Positions 26,963 through 35,428 of a DNA stretch of 64,000 bases are shown here, in pieces. The stretch's first letter is position 1. Each line of letters begins with the position of its first letter. Both the position numbers and the translations under genes were made by a program. Source of the DNA: Acidiflorens sp963847715 (GTDB lineage: Bacteria; Acidobacteriota; Terriglobia; Terriglobales; Acidobacteriaceae); NCBI GenBank assembly GCA_963847715.1, contig CAWKAZ010000001.1, positions 124,001-188,000 on the forward strand, read 5' to 3'. The notes under the pieces are model-generated. The model did not search any database. It saw only the letters and a program-made list of their open reading frames with translations, and had not been told where the DNA came from.

Positions 26963-27119
26963 CGCGGAAACAGCTTATCGGGGATCACCGCAGCGCAACA
27001 GGTAACGAGTGGGTAGTGCAAACCGGGAATCTGGCCAACCTCAATGAAATCTGAGGTTTTCCTTGGGCTTGGTGACTTTAGTTACCTGCTGGCAGCCGGC
27101 CCAGTTCGCTTCGCCAGGC

Positions 27120-28229
27120 TTAGATATCGGCCCAATGAGTGAAAAGTCCGTGATGCTGTTCCTGCCGCCTTTTCTGCATTTCCTGGATCCGGTCTTGCAT
27201 CTCTCGTTGGCGATCCTGCCATTCGCGCTGACGGTCCTGGAGCCGCTTCTCCATTTCTTCCGAGCGGCGGGCTTGTTCCAGAGCCCTTTCCATGATGGCG
27301 GGATTAAGACGGGCGAGCTGATCTGCCTCACTGATCGCTTTCTCCGTCTCGGCAGTGAAATTGTGAAGATCGAAGCTGTCTTCCCACAGGCTGCCGGAAT
27401 CTTTCTTCTCCGGAAGCGGCAGCGTGAGGTTCTGCTCGCGCTTGTCGCGGATGACGGTCACATTCGCGCTGCCACTCGAGGAAGAACGCAGCGCATGCGT
27501 AAAGTCAGACGTGTCGTGCACTGGCTGATTGTTGACCTTGATCACAACGTCTCCAGCGCGGAAGCCAGCCTTCTCGCCGTGACTGCCCTTTTCTACCGAC
27601 CTGACCAGCACGCCGTTGCCGCCCTTGACGCCGAAGAAATCACCAAGTTGTGGGCTGATATTTTCCACCATCAACCCGCTGCGCGCCGACTGGTGTACCA
27701 CCACCACCGACACCGGAAGATCGAAGTCCGGCATATTCGGCATCTTCGGAATGTCGATCTTGAAGTTGCCGCTGTTCGGCTCCCAGGTCATCGATTTGTG
27801 ACGGTCGGCCAGTTGTACCTTGATCGTCTGGGCCACGCCGTCGCGGCTAATGCCGAGATTGACGATGCGACCCGGAGGCGTTTCCTTGATCATCCGGCGC
27901 AATTGGGCGGCGCTTTCGACCGCCGTGCCGTTCAGGCTGACGATGACGTCATGTTCGTGAAGACCGGCTTTGCCAGCGGGAGCGTCCTGGTCGACCATGG
28001 TGACTTCAGCGCCGTGCTCTTCTTTGAGCTTTAATTCCCCGAGCCGTTCCGCGGAGACGTCGGCAATGTCGACTCCAAGATAGGACGAACCGCCACCGCC
28101 TTCATCCGAACCGTAGCTCGAATCCCAGTTTTCGCCGGCGCGATCGTAGTTCTGCGCCGGTTGGGCGCTGGAGGCGAGTGAAACGACGAGCGCAAAAAGA
28201 GCCATGCAAAGCAGAAAGCGATGAAGCAT
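27120..28229 (-). CDS. secreted double-PDZ protein with C-terminal coiled coil
   Basis: This 369-residue protein has a signal peptide ('LCMALFALVVSLASSAQ'). PDZ 1 spans about 48-140 ('YLGVDIADVSAERLGELKL', 'APAGKAGLHEHDVIVSLNG'). PDZ 2 spans about 170-275 ('ARSGLMVENISPQLGDFFG', 'EKAGFRAGDVVIKVNN'). A charged coiled coil closes the protein, made of a QDRQREMQ-type repeat with period about 7. No serine-protease domain is present, so it is not a DegP; it probably binds partner proteins in the periplasm. It is the fourth gene of the sigma/anti-sigma operon. Confidence 0.85.
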   Translation of the reverse strand: MLHRFLLCMALFALVVSLASSAQPAQNYDRAGENWDSSYGSDEGGGGSSYLGVDIADVSAERLGELKLKEEHGAEVTMVDQDAPAGKAGLHEHDVIVSLNGTAVESAAQLRRMIKETPPGRIVNLGISRDGVAQTIKVQLADRHKSMTWEPNSGNFKIDIPKMPNMPDFDLPVSVVVVHQSARSGLMVENISPQLGDFFGVKGGNGVLVRSVEKGSHGEKAGFRAGDVVIKVNNQPVHDTSDFTHALRSSSSGSANVTVIRDKREQNLTLPLPEKKDSGSLWEDSFDLHNFTAETEKAISEADQLARLNPAIMERALEQARRSEEMEKRLQDRQREWQDRQREMQDRIQEMQKRRQEQHHGLFTHWADI

Positions 28230-28245
28230 AGACCCTCCGTGAATT

Positions 28246-28316
28246 TGGTCGTTGGTCGTTCGTCGTTAGCACTACGGCTTCTGCGCGGACGACCAGCGAC
28301 TAACGACCAGCGACTG
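28246..28316. repeat. inverted pair of heptamer arrays (CGTTGGT / CGACCAG words)
   Basis: Left: CGTTGGT, CGTTCGT, CGTTAG. Right: CGACCAG, CGACTAA, CGACCAG, CGACTG. The arms pair with each other and fill the gap between DUF4097 and the PDZ gene inside one presumed operon. Confidence 0.8.
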
Positions 28317-28319
28317 TTC

Positions 28320-29513
28320 TTATCGACTTACGCGACGAAAATTCACATTCCCGGAATTTGTCCGGACTTTCAACACCGGCCCGCCACCGTTGAGCTGACC
28401 TTCCGCCGTCACCGTCTTCGGACCCCACTGCCCGCCTTCGCTGGACACGTGAATATCCTGGAAGTCGCTGTGGATTGTGTGGCCATTCGCAATTTCGATT
28501 TCCGCACGAATTGATATCGCAAGGTCATTCGCGAGATAGACAGTGATGTCGCCAGCGGAGGTCTCGAGTGTGGAATCGCTGCGGTGATCGGCGCCGGAAA
28601 GCAGTTTCACGATGATGCCACCGGCTGAGGTTTCCGCCTTTACCGACGTGGCGCCGTCCAATTGAATGCTGCCGCCACCGGTCTGCGCCTGCACCCGGCC
28701 TTTGGCTGAAGCCAGTCGAATGCTGCCTGCACCTGTTTCGATTTCCGCTGGACCGCCGATTTCGCCCAGTTCAATGCTGCCACCGCCGGTTGTGGCTTTC
28801 ACGGTGCCGCCACATTTTTCCACTCGGATACTGCCTGCGCCCGTCTCGAGCACCGCGCCCTGGAGTCCGGAAAGCAGCACTAGACTGCCACCGCCGCTTT
28901 CCGCCTTGATCTCACCTTTGACCGATGAAATCTTGATGTTTCCGCCGCCGGTTTCGAGCTTTACGTTGCCCTGGACGCTGCCCACTTCAATCGTGCCGCC
29001 GCCAGTTTCCGCTGTTACCTCGCCGCCAATATCATCCAGATGAAGATTGCCGCCGCCGCTGCTGATTTCGACGCGGCCGGCGATGCTGGTCGCGCTGGCG
29101 CTGCCTCCGCCGGTTTCGATTTTCGCCCAATCGAGGTTTCGCGGCACGTTGATCACAAAATCGTCGGAACATCGACGATCGCGTCCACCCGACTCGGCAA
29201 CGATCCAAGCGGTGTCTCCCTTGACGGCTGCGCTGATGCGATAAGACTCAAATTCGCGGCGGGCTTGCTGCTCTGAAGATGTATAGGCTTTGCGATGAAT
29301 GACGTATGTAATGCCCGATTGCGATCCGCCCTGAACTCGCACCGAACCAGAAGCCAGCTTTGCCCGCAGGTTCTTTGCCGCGCCGAGGTTGCCGGTCATT
29401 TCCTGGACCCAGTTATTGCCTTCGCGATAGACCCGTGTTTCCTGGCTGAGAGCCAGTGACGCCAGTGCAGCGACCACGACTGCAACACCAGCGAGTTTTA
29501 TTGCCTGCTTCAA
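28320..29513 (-). CDS. secreted DUF4097-type beta-repeat protein
   Basis: This 397-residue protein has a signal peptide ('AGVAVVVAALASLALSQ') and then a long series of short beta units built on 'ETGGGxI' and 'xSGGGxL' ('KIETGGGSASATSIAGRVEI', 'AETGGGTIEVGSVQGNVKL', 'ETGAGSIRVEKCGGTVKA'). There are about ten turns, as in DUF4097/DUF4098 putative adhesin domains with a right-handed beta-helix. No catalytic site is evident. Such proteins often sit next to ECF anti-sigma factors and PDZ proteins in Acidobacteriota, and a surface or envelope-sensing role is inferred. It is the third gene of the sigma operon. Confidence 0.85.
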   Translation of the reverse strand: MKQAIKLAGVAVVVAALASLALSQETRVYREGNNWVQEMTGNLGAAKNLRAKLASGSVRVQGGSQSGITYVIHRKAYTSSEQQARREFESYRISAAVKGDTAWIVAESGGRDRRCSDDFVINVPRNLDWAKIETGGGSASATSIAGRVEISSGGGNLHLDDIGGEVTAETGGGTIEVGSVQGNVKLETGGGNIKISSVKGEIKAESGGGSLVLLSGLQGAVLETGAGSIRVEKCGGTVKATTGGGSIELGEIGGPAEIETGAGSIRLASAKGRVQAQTGGGSIQLDGATSVKAETSAGGIIVKLLSGADHRSDSTLETSAGDITVYLANDLAISIRAEIEIANGHTIHSDFQDIHVSSEGGQWGPKTVTAEGQLNGGGPVLKVRTNSGNVNFRRVSR

Positions 29514-29543
29514 TGAATTGCCTCCTTAAAGTTCCTGAGTCGA

Positions 29544-29634
29544 TGGTCGTTCGTCGTTCGTCGCTCGTCGTTCGCCATCTCGTCGAGGGCTCTGAGCACT
29601 TGCTCACGACCAACGACGAACGACCAGCGACGGT
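29544..29634. repeat. inverted pair of heptamer arrays (CGTTCGT / CGACGAA words)
   Basis: Left: CGTTCGT, CGTTCGT, CGCTCGT, CGTTCGC. Right: CGACCAA, CGACGAA, CGACCAG, CGACGG. They lie between the anti-sigma stop and the DUF4097 start. The right arm ends 3 bases before the anti-sigma stop codon. Confidence 0.8.
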
Positions 29635-29637
29635 TTT

Positions 29638-30606
29638 CTAATCCATCTCTGGCATCTGCGCCAGCATCGTTCTCGCCTGCGACCGGATCGACGGATTTTG
29701 ATCCGTCTGCGACAGCTTGGTCAGCACCGAACGCACGTTGCTGTCGGTTTTCATCGGCTCGACCAGGCGCAATGCCTGCATTCGCACTCCGGAATTCGTA
29801 TCGCTGATCAGCGCCCGCAGTACTCCGTCCCTCACCTGCGGATCCTGCCGCACGAAGCCACTCAGGCCATCGATCGCCTTCAGACGCACGCCAGGGTTGG
29901 TGTCGTTCTGCAACGCGTAGAGCAATGCCTCGCGCACGCGCGAGTCGTCGGGCGCCTGCGTCAGCAGATCCACCGAATCCATTCGGACTCCCGAGTTGTA
30001 ATTGTTGCGCGCCGCGAACAGAAGCAATTGCTGGATGCGTTGGTCGTTCAATGAGCCTTGCGCTTCCTGGGTAGAAACTGTGTCGTACTTGATGCTCACC
30101 TGATTCGATCCCGGCTCTTGCGTAACGGACCGGATGCCCGTGATCGCAGATGATTCCAGAGGTTGACCCGCCGTCGGAATGCTGCCGGTGGATCCCACCG
30201 AACTCGTCAACGTGCCCGTATCGCTGCGCCCCGAGGCGAGAAAGTTGTACGTAGCGCCAATGCCTCCGCCAAATCCCACGATGAAGATTGCCGCGGCCAG
30301 CGCTGGCGCCATGCGAATCTGCCGCAACCAAAGTGCGGGCTCAAGAATCAGCCGCTGCCAAAAGCCTCCCGGCCGCGTCGTTTCGAGCGCTTCCTGCAAC
30401 CGCATGCGCGAGGATGCCAGCAGGTTCGGAGTCGGCTCGGCCACCGGCAACTCCGAAAGCTCCGCATGGAACTTGCGAGTTATTTTCAGCTCAGTGGCGC
30501 ACGCCGGACAACGTCCGAGGTGCTGCTCGACCTCGTACCGGGCATCGTCTTCCAGTTCGTTGTAAACGTAGAAGAGAATATTTTGTCGTACCCAATCACA
30601 TTTCAT
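29638..30606 (-). CDS. zinc-finger anti-sigma factor with HEAT-repeat C-terminus
   Basis: This 322-residue protein opens with a zf-HC2 anti-sigma fold ('MKCDWVRQNILFYVYNELED' ... 'VEQHLGRCPACATEL', the H-x3-C-x2-C zinc site). A membrane helix follows at about 99-118 ('MAPALAAAIFIVGFGGGIGATY'). The exported part has about five repeated 30-residue helical units ('SGVRMDSVDLLTQAPDDSRV', 'PGVRLKAIDGLSGFVRQDPQV', 'SGVRMQALRLVEPM'), which are HEAT-like. It lies 119 bases after the sigma gene. It should hold the ECF factor at the membrane, and the HEAT part is probably the sensor. Confidence 0.87.
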   Translation of the reverse strand: MKCDWVRQNILFYVYNELEDDARYEVEQHLGRCPACATELKITRKFHAELSELPVAEPTPNLLASSRMRLQEALETTRPGGFWQRLILEPALWLRQIRMAPALAAAIFIVGFGGGIGATYNFLASGRSDTGTLTSSVGSTGSIPTAGQPLESSAITGIRSVTQEPGSNQVSIKYDTVSTQEAQGSLNDQRIQQLLLFAARNNYNSGVRMDSVDLLTQAPDDSRVREALLYALQNDTNPGVRLKAIDGLSGFVRQDPQVRDGVLRALISDTNSGVRMQALRLVEPMKTDSNVRSVLTKLSQTDQNPSIRSQARTMLAQMPEMD

Positions 30607-30631
30607 GTTCGTATTCCTTCGCGGGAACTAG

Positions 30632-30694
30632 TCCCTCAGGGGCTAAAGCCCGCATCCTGCCACGTGCCGAGCGGCACGGCTAAAGCCGTGCCCT
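30632..30694. repeat. palindromic extragenic element (CTAAAG-core hairpins)
   Basis: CAGGGGCTAAAGCCCGC is followed by GGCACGGCTAAAGCCGTGCC, two hairpins sharing the GGCTAAAGCC core of the 13464 and 25423 elements. It lies between the sigma and anti-sigma genes. Confidence 0.65.
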
Positions 30695-30725
30695 ACCCAA
30701 AAACGATTCACTAGCAAATTTGAAC

Positions 30726-31460
30726 TCATCGCATCTCCGCCAGCGCGGCCCGCAGTTTCTGCGTCGCGCGAAATAACGTATTCTTTGCTGTTTCTTCCGT
30801 CGTATTCAGCATCTCGCCCACGGTCCGCAGCTTCAGGCCGTGGTAGTGCTTCAGCTCAAACACCATTCGCTCGCGAGGCGTCAGCGTGGTCAACGCCTTT
30901 CCGATCTTCCTGCCCAACTCCCGGCGCATTAAGTCGCGCTCCGGATTCGCTCCCGACCGTATGTCGGCAAACTGTTCGAGCCGGCTGTACTCTTCGCCCG
31001 AGGCATCGATCGCTACGGGAGCTTCTTCCTTACGCACGTTCCGTTTTCGCAGATGATCGAGGCAGAGGTTGGTAACGATCCGGTAAATCCAGGTGTAGAA
31101 GGAACACTCAAACCGGAAACTGCCGAGGTTCTTGTAGGCCTTGAGAAAGGCTTCCTGATAGACGTCCTGAGCGTCGGACTCAGATCCGGTCAGGTGCAAC
31201 GCCAGCCGCAGCACCGACTGATCGTAGTGACGCACCAACACCTCGAAGGCGGCACGGTTGCCCTGCTGCGCCTCCCGGATCAGACCGGTATCGTCAATGC
31301 GGTTGCCCTGTGCCGCCAAAGAGCCCCTCAGATTCCCATACGACGTGGGGTTCCGGTTACCGCTACTTTGTTCCGTCCGTCTTGGTCCATAACTTTGTCC
31401 ATAACCAGGACGGTAATTCTCGCCAACCGGAATTGCTACTGCGCATGAATCGGCCGGCAT
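30726..31460 (-). CDS. ECF-type RNA polymerase sigma factor
   Basis: The 244-residue product has region 2 ('LIREAQQGNRAAFEVLVRHY', 'DAQDVYQEAFLKAYKNLGSF', 'FYTWIYRIVTNLCLDHLRKR') and region 4 ('ALTTLTPRERMVFELKHYHG', 'LKLRTVGEMLNTTEETAKN'). The first 50 residues are low-complexity (Tyr, Gly, Arg) and unlike the family, so translation might begin later; no better start with a ribosome site was evident. It heads the operon sigma, anti-sigma, DUF4097, PDZ, which reads as an envelope-response unit. Confidence 0.9.
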   Translation of the reverse strand: MPADSCAVAIPVGENYRPGYGQSYGPRRTEQSSGNRNPTSYGNLRGSLAAQGNRIDDTGLIREAQQGNRAAFEVLVRHYDQSVLRLALHLTGSESDAQDVYQEAFLKAYKNLGSFRFECSFYTWIYRIVTNLCLDHLRKRNVRKEEAPVAIDASGEEYSRLEQFADIRSGANPERDLMRRELGRKIGKALTTLTPRERMVFELKHYHGLKLRTVGEMLNTTEETAKNTLFRATQKLRAALAEMR

Positions 31461-31629
31461 TGTCTCTCTCTGTCCCCTACAAGTGTCAATCCTTGGCCTT
31501 GCACAGAAATAGACGAGGTAGCAGCCGGAACGTTAGCAGATTATCAGGAGTTGGCCCTTGGTTTGCTTGACAGTTTGTCGGTGTATGGCGGACGCCTTCC
31601 GCTATCCGGGCCCGATTCACGCCTTCAGT

Positions 31630-32100
31630 TCAGAACTTCAGGCGCATCTCGTTGGTAGCCTCAAATCCCAGCTTTTCATACAAATGGCGACCTTCAGGGC
31701 TGGCGTGCAAGTTTACGCCGCGGAAGCCCTGCCGTTTGAGCCACTCCATGATTGTCAGCATGACCTGCCGGGCGATCCCTTGCTTGCGGAACTCAGCTTC
31801 GGTATAGACGTTCAGAATGACGGCTCGCTGCGTGCAGGGATCGTGCGGATTTGCTGGCCACGGACAGAGCAGGACCCCGCCGCCCCCGGCGACGCGACCG
31901 GAGGCGTCGAGCGCCAGCCAGTGACGGTACGAACCGTCGGCAAGGGCCCGCGCCAGCCATGGTCTGGCAACTTCCACCATGCGATCAAGTTCCTCAACCG
32001 TGCCTTCGGCCATGTCGCGAAACATCGACCGCCGGTGATGAAGAATGATCGCCGACTCACTGGCTGCCGCCTCTCGGATTGTGATTTCACCTGCCGTCAT
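31630..32100 (-). CDS. GNAT-family N-acetyltransferase
   Basis: This 156-residue GNAT protein shows 'EITIREAAASESAIILHHRR', 'VAGGGGVLLCPWPA' (beta4), 'LNVYTEAEFRKQGIARQVMLTIMEW' (acetyl-CoA motif A) and 'FRGVNLHASPEGRHLYEKLGFE' (motif B). The substrate is unknown. It stands alone, divergent from queD with a gap of 74 bases. Confidence 0.85.
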   Translation of the reverse strand: MTAGEITIREAAASESAIILHHRRSMFRDMAEGTVEELDRMVEVARPWLARALADGSYRHWLALDASGRVAGGGGVLLCPWPANPHDPCTQRAVILNVYTEAEFRKQGIARQVMLTIMEWLKRQGFRGVNLHASPEGRHLYEKLGFEATNEMRLKF

Positions 32101-32174
32101 ATTCGTGCCGTGTTTCTGTAGCTCTCAAAAGGTACAATAAAAATCAGATTCGCAGTCGAGGCTAACCAGATTTC

Positions 32175-32552
32175 ATGTACGAAGTAACTGTCGAAGACAC
32201 ATTCGCAGCAGGGCACTACCTGCGCAACTACAAAGGCAAGTGCGAGAACCCGCACGGCCACAATTACAAAATCCGTGTGACTCTCGCCGGCACCGAGCTC
32301 GATAAGGCCGGGCTGTTGCTCGACTTCAAGGATCTTAAAGAAGTGATGAAGCATGCCATCGACCGCCTCGATCACCAGATGATCAACGACATCGAACCCT
32401 TCACCGTCCTGAACCCGTCGGCCGAGAATTTAGCTAAATATTTTTATGACGAAACCAACAAGCATCTCGCCGCCGTAACCAGCGGGCGCGTAAGAGTAAA
32501 AGACGCCACCGTGTTTGAGACTGACACGACCACGGCGAAGTACGCGGAGTAG
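32175..32552 (+). CDS. queD: 6-carboxytetrahydropterin synthase
   Basis: QueD turns dihydroneopterin triphosphate into 6-carboxytetrahydropterin, the second step toward the 7-deazaguanine base of queuosine. The 125-residue product has zinc ligands His14 ('FAAGHYL'), His27 and His29 ('NPHGHNYK'), the catalytic Cys23 ('KGKCEN'), 'LDFKDLKEVM' and 'LDHQMIND'. queE follows 42 bases downstream on the same strand. Confidence 0.95.
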   Translation: MYEVTVEDTFAAGHYLRNYKGKCENPHGHNYKIRVTLAGTELDKAGLLLDFKDLKEVMKHAIDRLDHQMINDIEPFTVLNPSAENLAKYFYDETNKHLAAVTSGRVRVKDATVFETDTTTAKYAE

Positions 32553-32562
32553 CGCGCCGGGT

Positions 32563-32593
32563 TTTACTGAAAGCTGATAGCTGACGGCTCTCC
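32563..32593. repeat. heptamer array (CTGATAG words) between queD and queE
   Basis: TTTTACTGAAAG, CTGATAG, CTGACGG, CT, a 7-base period ending just before the queE ATG, where a ribosome site would be expected. No clear Shine-Dalgarno is left in front of queE. Confidence 0.7.
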
Positions 32594-32594
32594 C

Positions 32595-33278
32595 ATGCAG
32601 ATCACCGAAATCTACAAATCGCTCCAGGGCGAATCAACCTATGCTGGCCTGCCATGCGTCTTCGTACGCCTGACCGGATGCAACCTGCGCTGCTCCTGGT
32701 GCGACAGCGAGTTCAGCTTCTACGGCGGCCGCAAGATGTCGATCGGCGAGGTGTTGTCTGAGGTTGCCCGCCTGAGTCCGGACGGCGGACTGGTCGAGAT
32801 CACGGGCGGCGAGCCGATGCTGCAGGAGCGCGACGTGATCCCGCTGATGGAGCAACTGCTGGATGCCGATTATCACGTGCTGCTCGAAACCAGCGGTGAA
32901 CGGCCACTGGCGCGGGTTCCGAAGCAAGTGATTAAGATTGTCGATGTGAAGTGCCCGCACTCAGGAGAGCCAAATACCTTCGCGTTCGAGAACCTGAAAG
33001 CGCTGAAGCCACACGACGAGTTGAAGTTTGTCTTGACCGATCGCGCGGATTACGAATTCGCCCGCGACTTTGTCCTGGAACACGCGCTGGCCGCGCGCGT
33101 ACACGCCATCTTATTCTCGCCCGCCTTCGAGAAAGCCGCGACGGGCTCCCGCGATACTTCGCACTGCCTGCTCGATCCCCAGGAACTCGCGCAGTGGATA
33201 CTCGCCGACAACGTTCCGGCGCGGCTCAGCCTGCAAATTCACAAACTGATCTGGGATCCAGCCGCTAAGGGCGTGTAG
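32595..33278 (+). CDS. queE: 7-carboxy-7-deazaguanine synthase
   Basis: QueE is a radical-SAM enzyme that contracts carboxytetrahydropterin to carboxydeazaguanine. The 227-residue product has the Cx3Cx2C cluster motif in 'GCNLRCSWCDSEFSF', preceded by 'IYKSLQGESTYAGLPCVFVRL', and the SAM-contact 'VEITGGEPMLQ'. It forms a pair with queD. The other queuosine genes (queC, queF, tgt, queA) are outside the window, but gluQ is 8 kb away. Confidence 0.94.
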   Translation: MQITEIYKSLQGESTYAGLPCVFVRLTGCNLRCSWCDSEFSFYGGRKMSIGEVLSEVARLSPDGGLVEITGGEPMLQERDVIPLMEQLLDADYHVLLETSGERPLARVPKQVIKIVDVKCPHSGEPNTFAFENLKALKPHDELKFVLTDRADYEFARDFVLEHALAARVHAILFSPAFEKAATGSRDTSHCLLDPQELAQWILADNVPARLSLQIHKLIWDPAAKGV

Positions 33279-33291
33279 CGACAAGACTAGA

Positions 33292-33403
33292 TTCGTATCG
33301 TGGCACGCCTTCAGGCGTCTCTGAGTCCGGCTTTCGGCCGCCCCTGAAGGGGAATCTGATATGAAGAAAAGGCGGCATCGCTGAAGCGATGCCCTGATAC
33401 GAA
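33292..33403. repeat. 112-bp element: terminal inverted repeat enclosing several hairpins
   Basis: TTCGTATC (33292-33299) and GATACGAA (33396-33403) are a perfect 8-bp terminal inverted repeat. Inside are ACGCCT-TC-AGGCGT (33305-33318), CCCCT-GA-AGGGG (33341-33352) and GGCATCGCT-GA-AGCGATGCC (33374-33393). All have 2-base TC or GA loops. It fills the convergent gap between queE and recQ. Confidence 0.7.
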
Positions 33404-33432
33404 ACTTCAAATTTCTGTTTTTCTGTAGAAGC

Positions 33433-35349
33433 TTACGCCGTCTTCGCTGGAATCCGATTCTCCGCCCGCAGATGTGCCACAACCAGGCGTATGTCTTCAA
33501 AACTTACGTAAGGCGGTAGCGCATCCTTGATATCGCCGAGGCGCTCAACTCCGCGCGCCATGCATGCCTCTTCAATCAGCGGCTGCGCGTCGGGAGAAAT
33601 CCACTTCGGATTCAATTTCACCTGCCCGGTCTCGACCAGGCTCGCTACCGTGCAGACGACGGTCGAAATCTGCCGCGCCCGGATTCGCGCTATCTCGTCG
33701 AAGTTGTGACCCTCCCGTAATAGCTGAAGTGTTTGTTCTGCGGGAGCCGGGTTGCTTGCTGCCTTCGGCTCGGCTCTTGATCCATTGTCAAAGTTTCGCA
33801 GCGCCTGCAGGATCTCGGCGCCGTACACATCGGCCTTTTTTTCGCCAATCCCCGGCACCTGCTTCAACTGCGCAATATTGGCCGGACGCCGCCGGCACAA
33901 CTCTTCCAGCGTGCTGTCGTGCAGAATCATGAAAGCAGCGATTTTGTTCTCGCGGGCCAGACTCCTTCGCCACTCACGCAGATAATCGGCCAAAGCAGGA
34001 TTCGCTTCCGTTGGCGTCAACTCCGAGGCGCGACGCTTGCCTGACGACGGCAGCGAACGGTACGTTGATGGGCTCGGCCGTCGACCCGACGCGCCGGCCG
34101 TCGCGGCGATCGCAATCTCCTCGCTCAGCCACTCGATTTTTCCGCCGCAATTGTCGCAGTTACCGCAACTCTCCCATTTCGGAGTTTCCCCGAAGTGCTG
34201 GCAGATCTGCCGTTGGCGGCACCGCGATGAATCCGCGAAGCGGCTGATCACTCGTTTCCGCTCCACCGATCGCTCCCGCTCCGCATCATCCGAAATTTGA
34301 CCGATGAAGTAATCGAGCAGGATGTGGTCGCGCTTCTGCCACAACAAGACACAATCGGCCGGGCGTCCATCCCTCCCCGCGCGGCCAGCTTCCTGGTAAT
34401 ACTGCTCGATCGATTTCGGCAGCGACAAGTGCACGACGGCCCGCACCGCAGGCTTGTTGATGCCGAGCCCGAACGCGATGGTTCCCACCAGCACCCGCAC
34501 ATCGTCGGACATCCAGCGTTCCTGGTTTTGCTGCCGCATCGCCGATTCCATTTTGGCGTGATAGGGAACGGCGGCAATCCCGCTCTCCTCGAGGTATTCA
34601 ACCGTTTCTTCTACACGCTTGATCGTGGGTGAATACACGATGACGCTCTCGCCGTCGTACTGGCGCAACGCGCGCGCCAGCAACTCAAGTTGTGTGCGCG
34701 CCTCGCATTCATGCACAACGTATCGCAGATTCTTGCGGTGAAAGCTGGCGATGTAGAGATCGGGATCACGCATCTGCAACTGTTTGAGGATGTCGTGCCG
34801 CACTTGCCGCGTAGCGCTCGCCGTGAAGGCCGCGATCGGAAATTTCGGGAAACTGGTGCGTAACCGGCTCAGTTGCCGGTAGTCAGGACGAAATTCGTGC
34901 CCCCATTCGGAGATGCAGTGCGCTTCGTCCACCGCAAAAAAACCAACTGGCACGCGACTCAGCCAATCGAAAGTGCTGCCTACCGCCAGTCGCTCGGGCG
35001 AGAGATAAAGCAGCCGCAACTCGCCGCGCGCCGCCTTCTCCATCACGACGCGCCGTTCGGCGGGAGTCTGCATGCTGTTGATCGCAGCTGCTGGAATGCC
35101 CATCTGCGCAAGTTGAGCTGCCTGGTCCTGCATGAGCGCGATGAGCGGAGAAACCACCACTGCCGTCTTTTCCGAAATCACTGCGGGGAGCTGGTAGCAC
35201 AGCGACTTGCCGCCGCCCGTCGGCATGACCACGCAGGTGTCGTGCCCGGCCAGCAGGCTCTGGATGACATTCTCCTGCTTGGGACGAAACTCGTGATATC
35301 CCCAGTAGCGCCGGAGGACTTCCCCAAGATTTGCGACTTCAGGCATCAT
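33433..35349 (-). CDS. recQ: ATP-dependent DNA helicase RecQ
   Basis: RecQ unwinds 3' to 5' in recombination repair. The 638-residue protein has 'FRPKQENVIQSLLAGHDTCVVMPTGGGKSLCYQLPA' motifs 0/I, the DEAH box ('FFAVDEAHCISEWGH'), the C-terminal 'YYQEAGRAGRDG', and zinc cysteines ('CRQRQICQHFGE', 'CGNCDNCGG'). An HRDC domain ('ALADYLREWRRSLARENKI', 'KQVPGIGEKKADVYG') and a helix-turn-helix tail ('LREGHNFDEIARIRARQISTV') follow. That is the complete long RecQ layout. It is divergent from the phosphoesterase gene. Confidence 0.95.
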   Translation of the reverse strand: MMPEVANLGEVLRRYWGYHEFRPKQENVIQSLLAGHDTCVVMPTGGGKSLCYQLPAVISEKTAVVVSPLIALMQDQAAQLAQMGIPAAAINSMQTPAERRVVMEKAARGELRLLYLSPERLAVGSTFDWLSRVPVGFFAVDEAHCISEWGHEFRPDYRQLSRLRTSFPKFPIAAFTASATRQVRHDILKQLQMRDPDLYIASFHRKNLRYVVHECEARTQLELLARALRQYDGESVIVYSPTIKRVEETVEYLEESGIAAVPYHAKMESAMRQQNQERWMSDDVRVLVGTIAFGLGINKPAVRAVVHLSLPKSIEQYYQEAGRAGRDGRPADCVLLWQKRDHILLDYFIGQISDDAERERSVERKRVISRFADSSRCRQRQICQHFGETPKWESCGNCDNCGGKIEWLSEEIAIAATAGASGRRPSPSTYRSLPSSGKRRASELTPTEANPALADYLREWRRSLARENKIAAFMILHDSTLEELCRRRPANIAQLKQVPGIGEKKADVYGAEILQALRNFDNGSRAEPKAASNPAPAEQTLQLLREGHNFDEIARIRARQISTVVCTVASLVETGQVKLNPKWISPDAQPLIEEACMARGVERLGDIKDALPPYVSFEDIRLVVAHLRAENRIPAKTA

Positions 35350-35428
35350 TCGGAGTATAGCGTTAGAAGTATTTCGGAAGTCTGTGAGCGATCAACAACC
35401 AGTTTGTGATGAATTGGAAGGTTGAAGA

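Noticed and set aside
31484..31489. TTGACA near the sigma gene start as its -35 box
   Set aside because: No matching -10 lies 16-18 bases downstream before the ATG.
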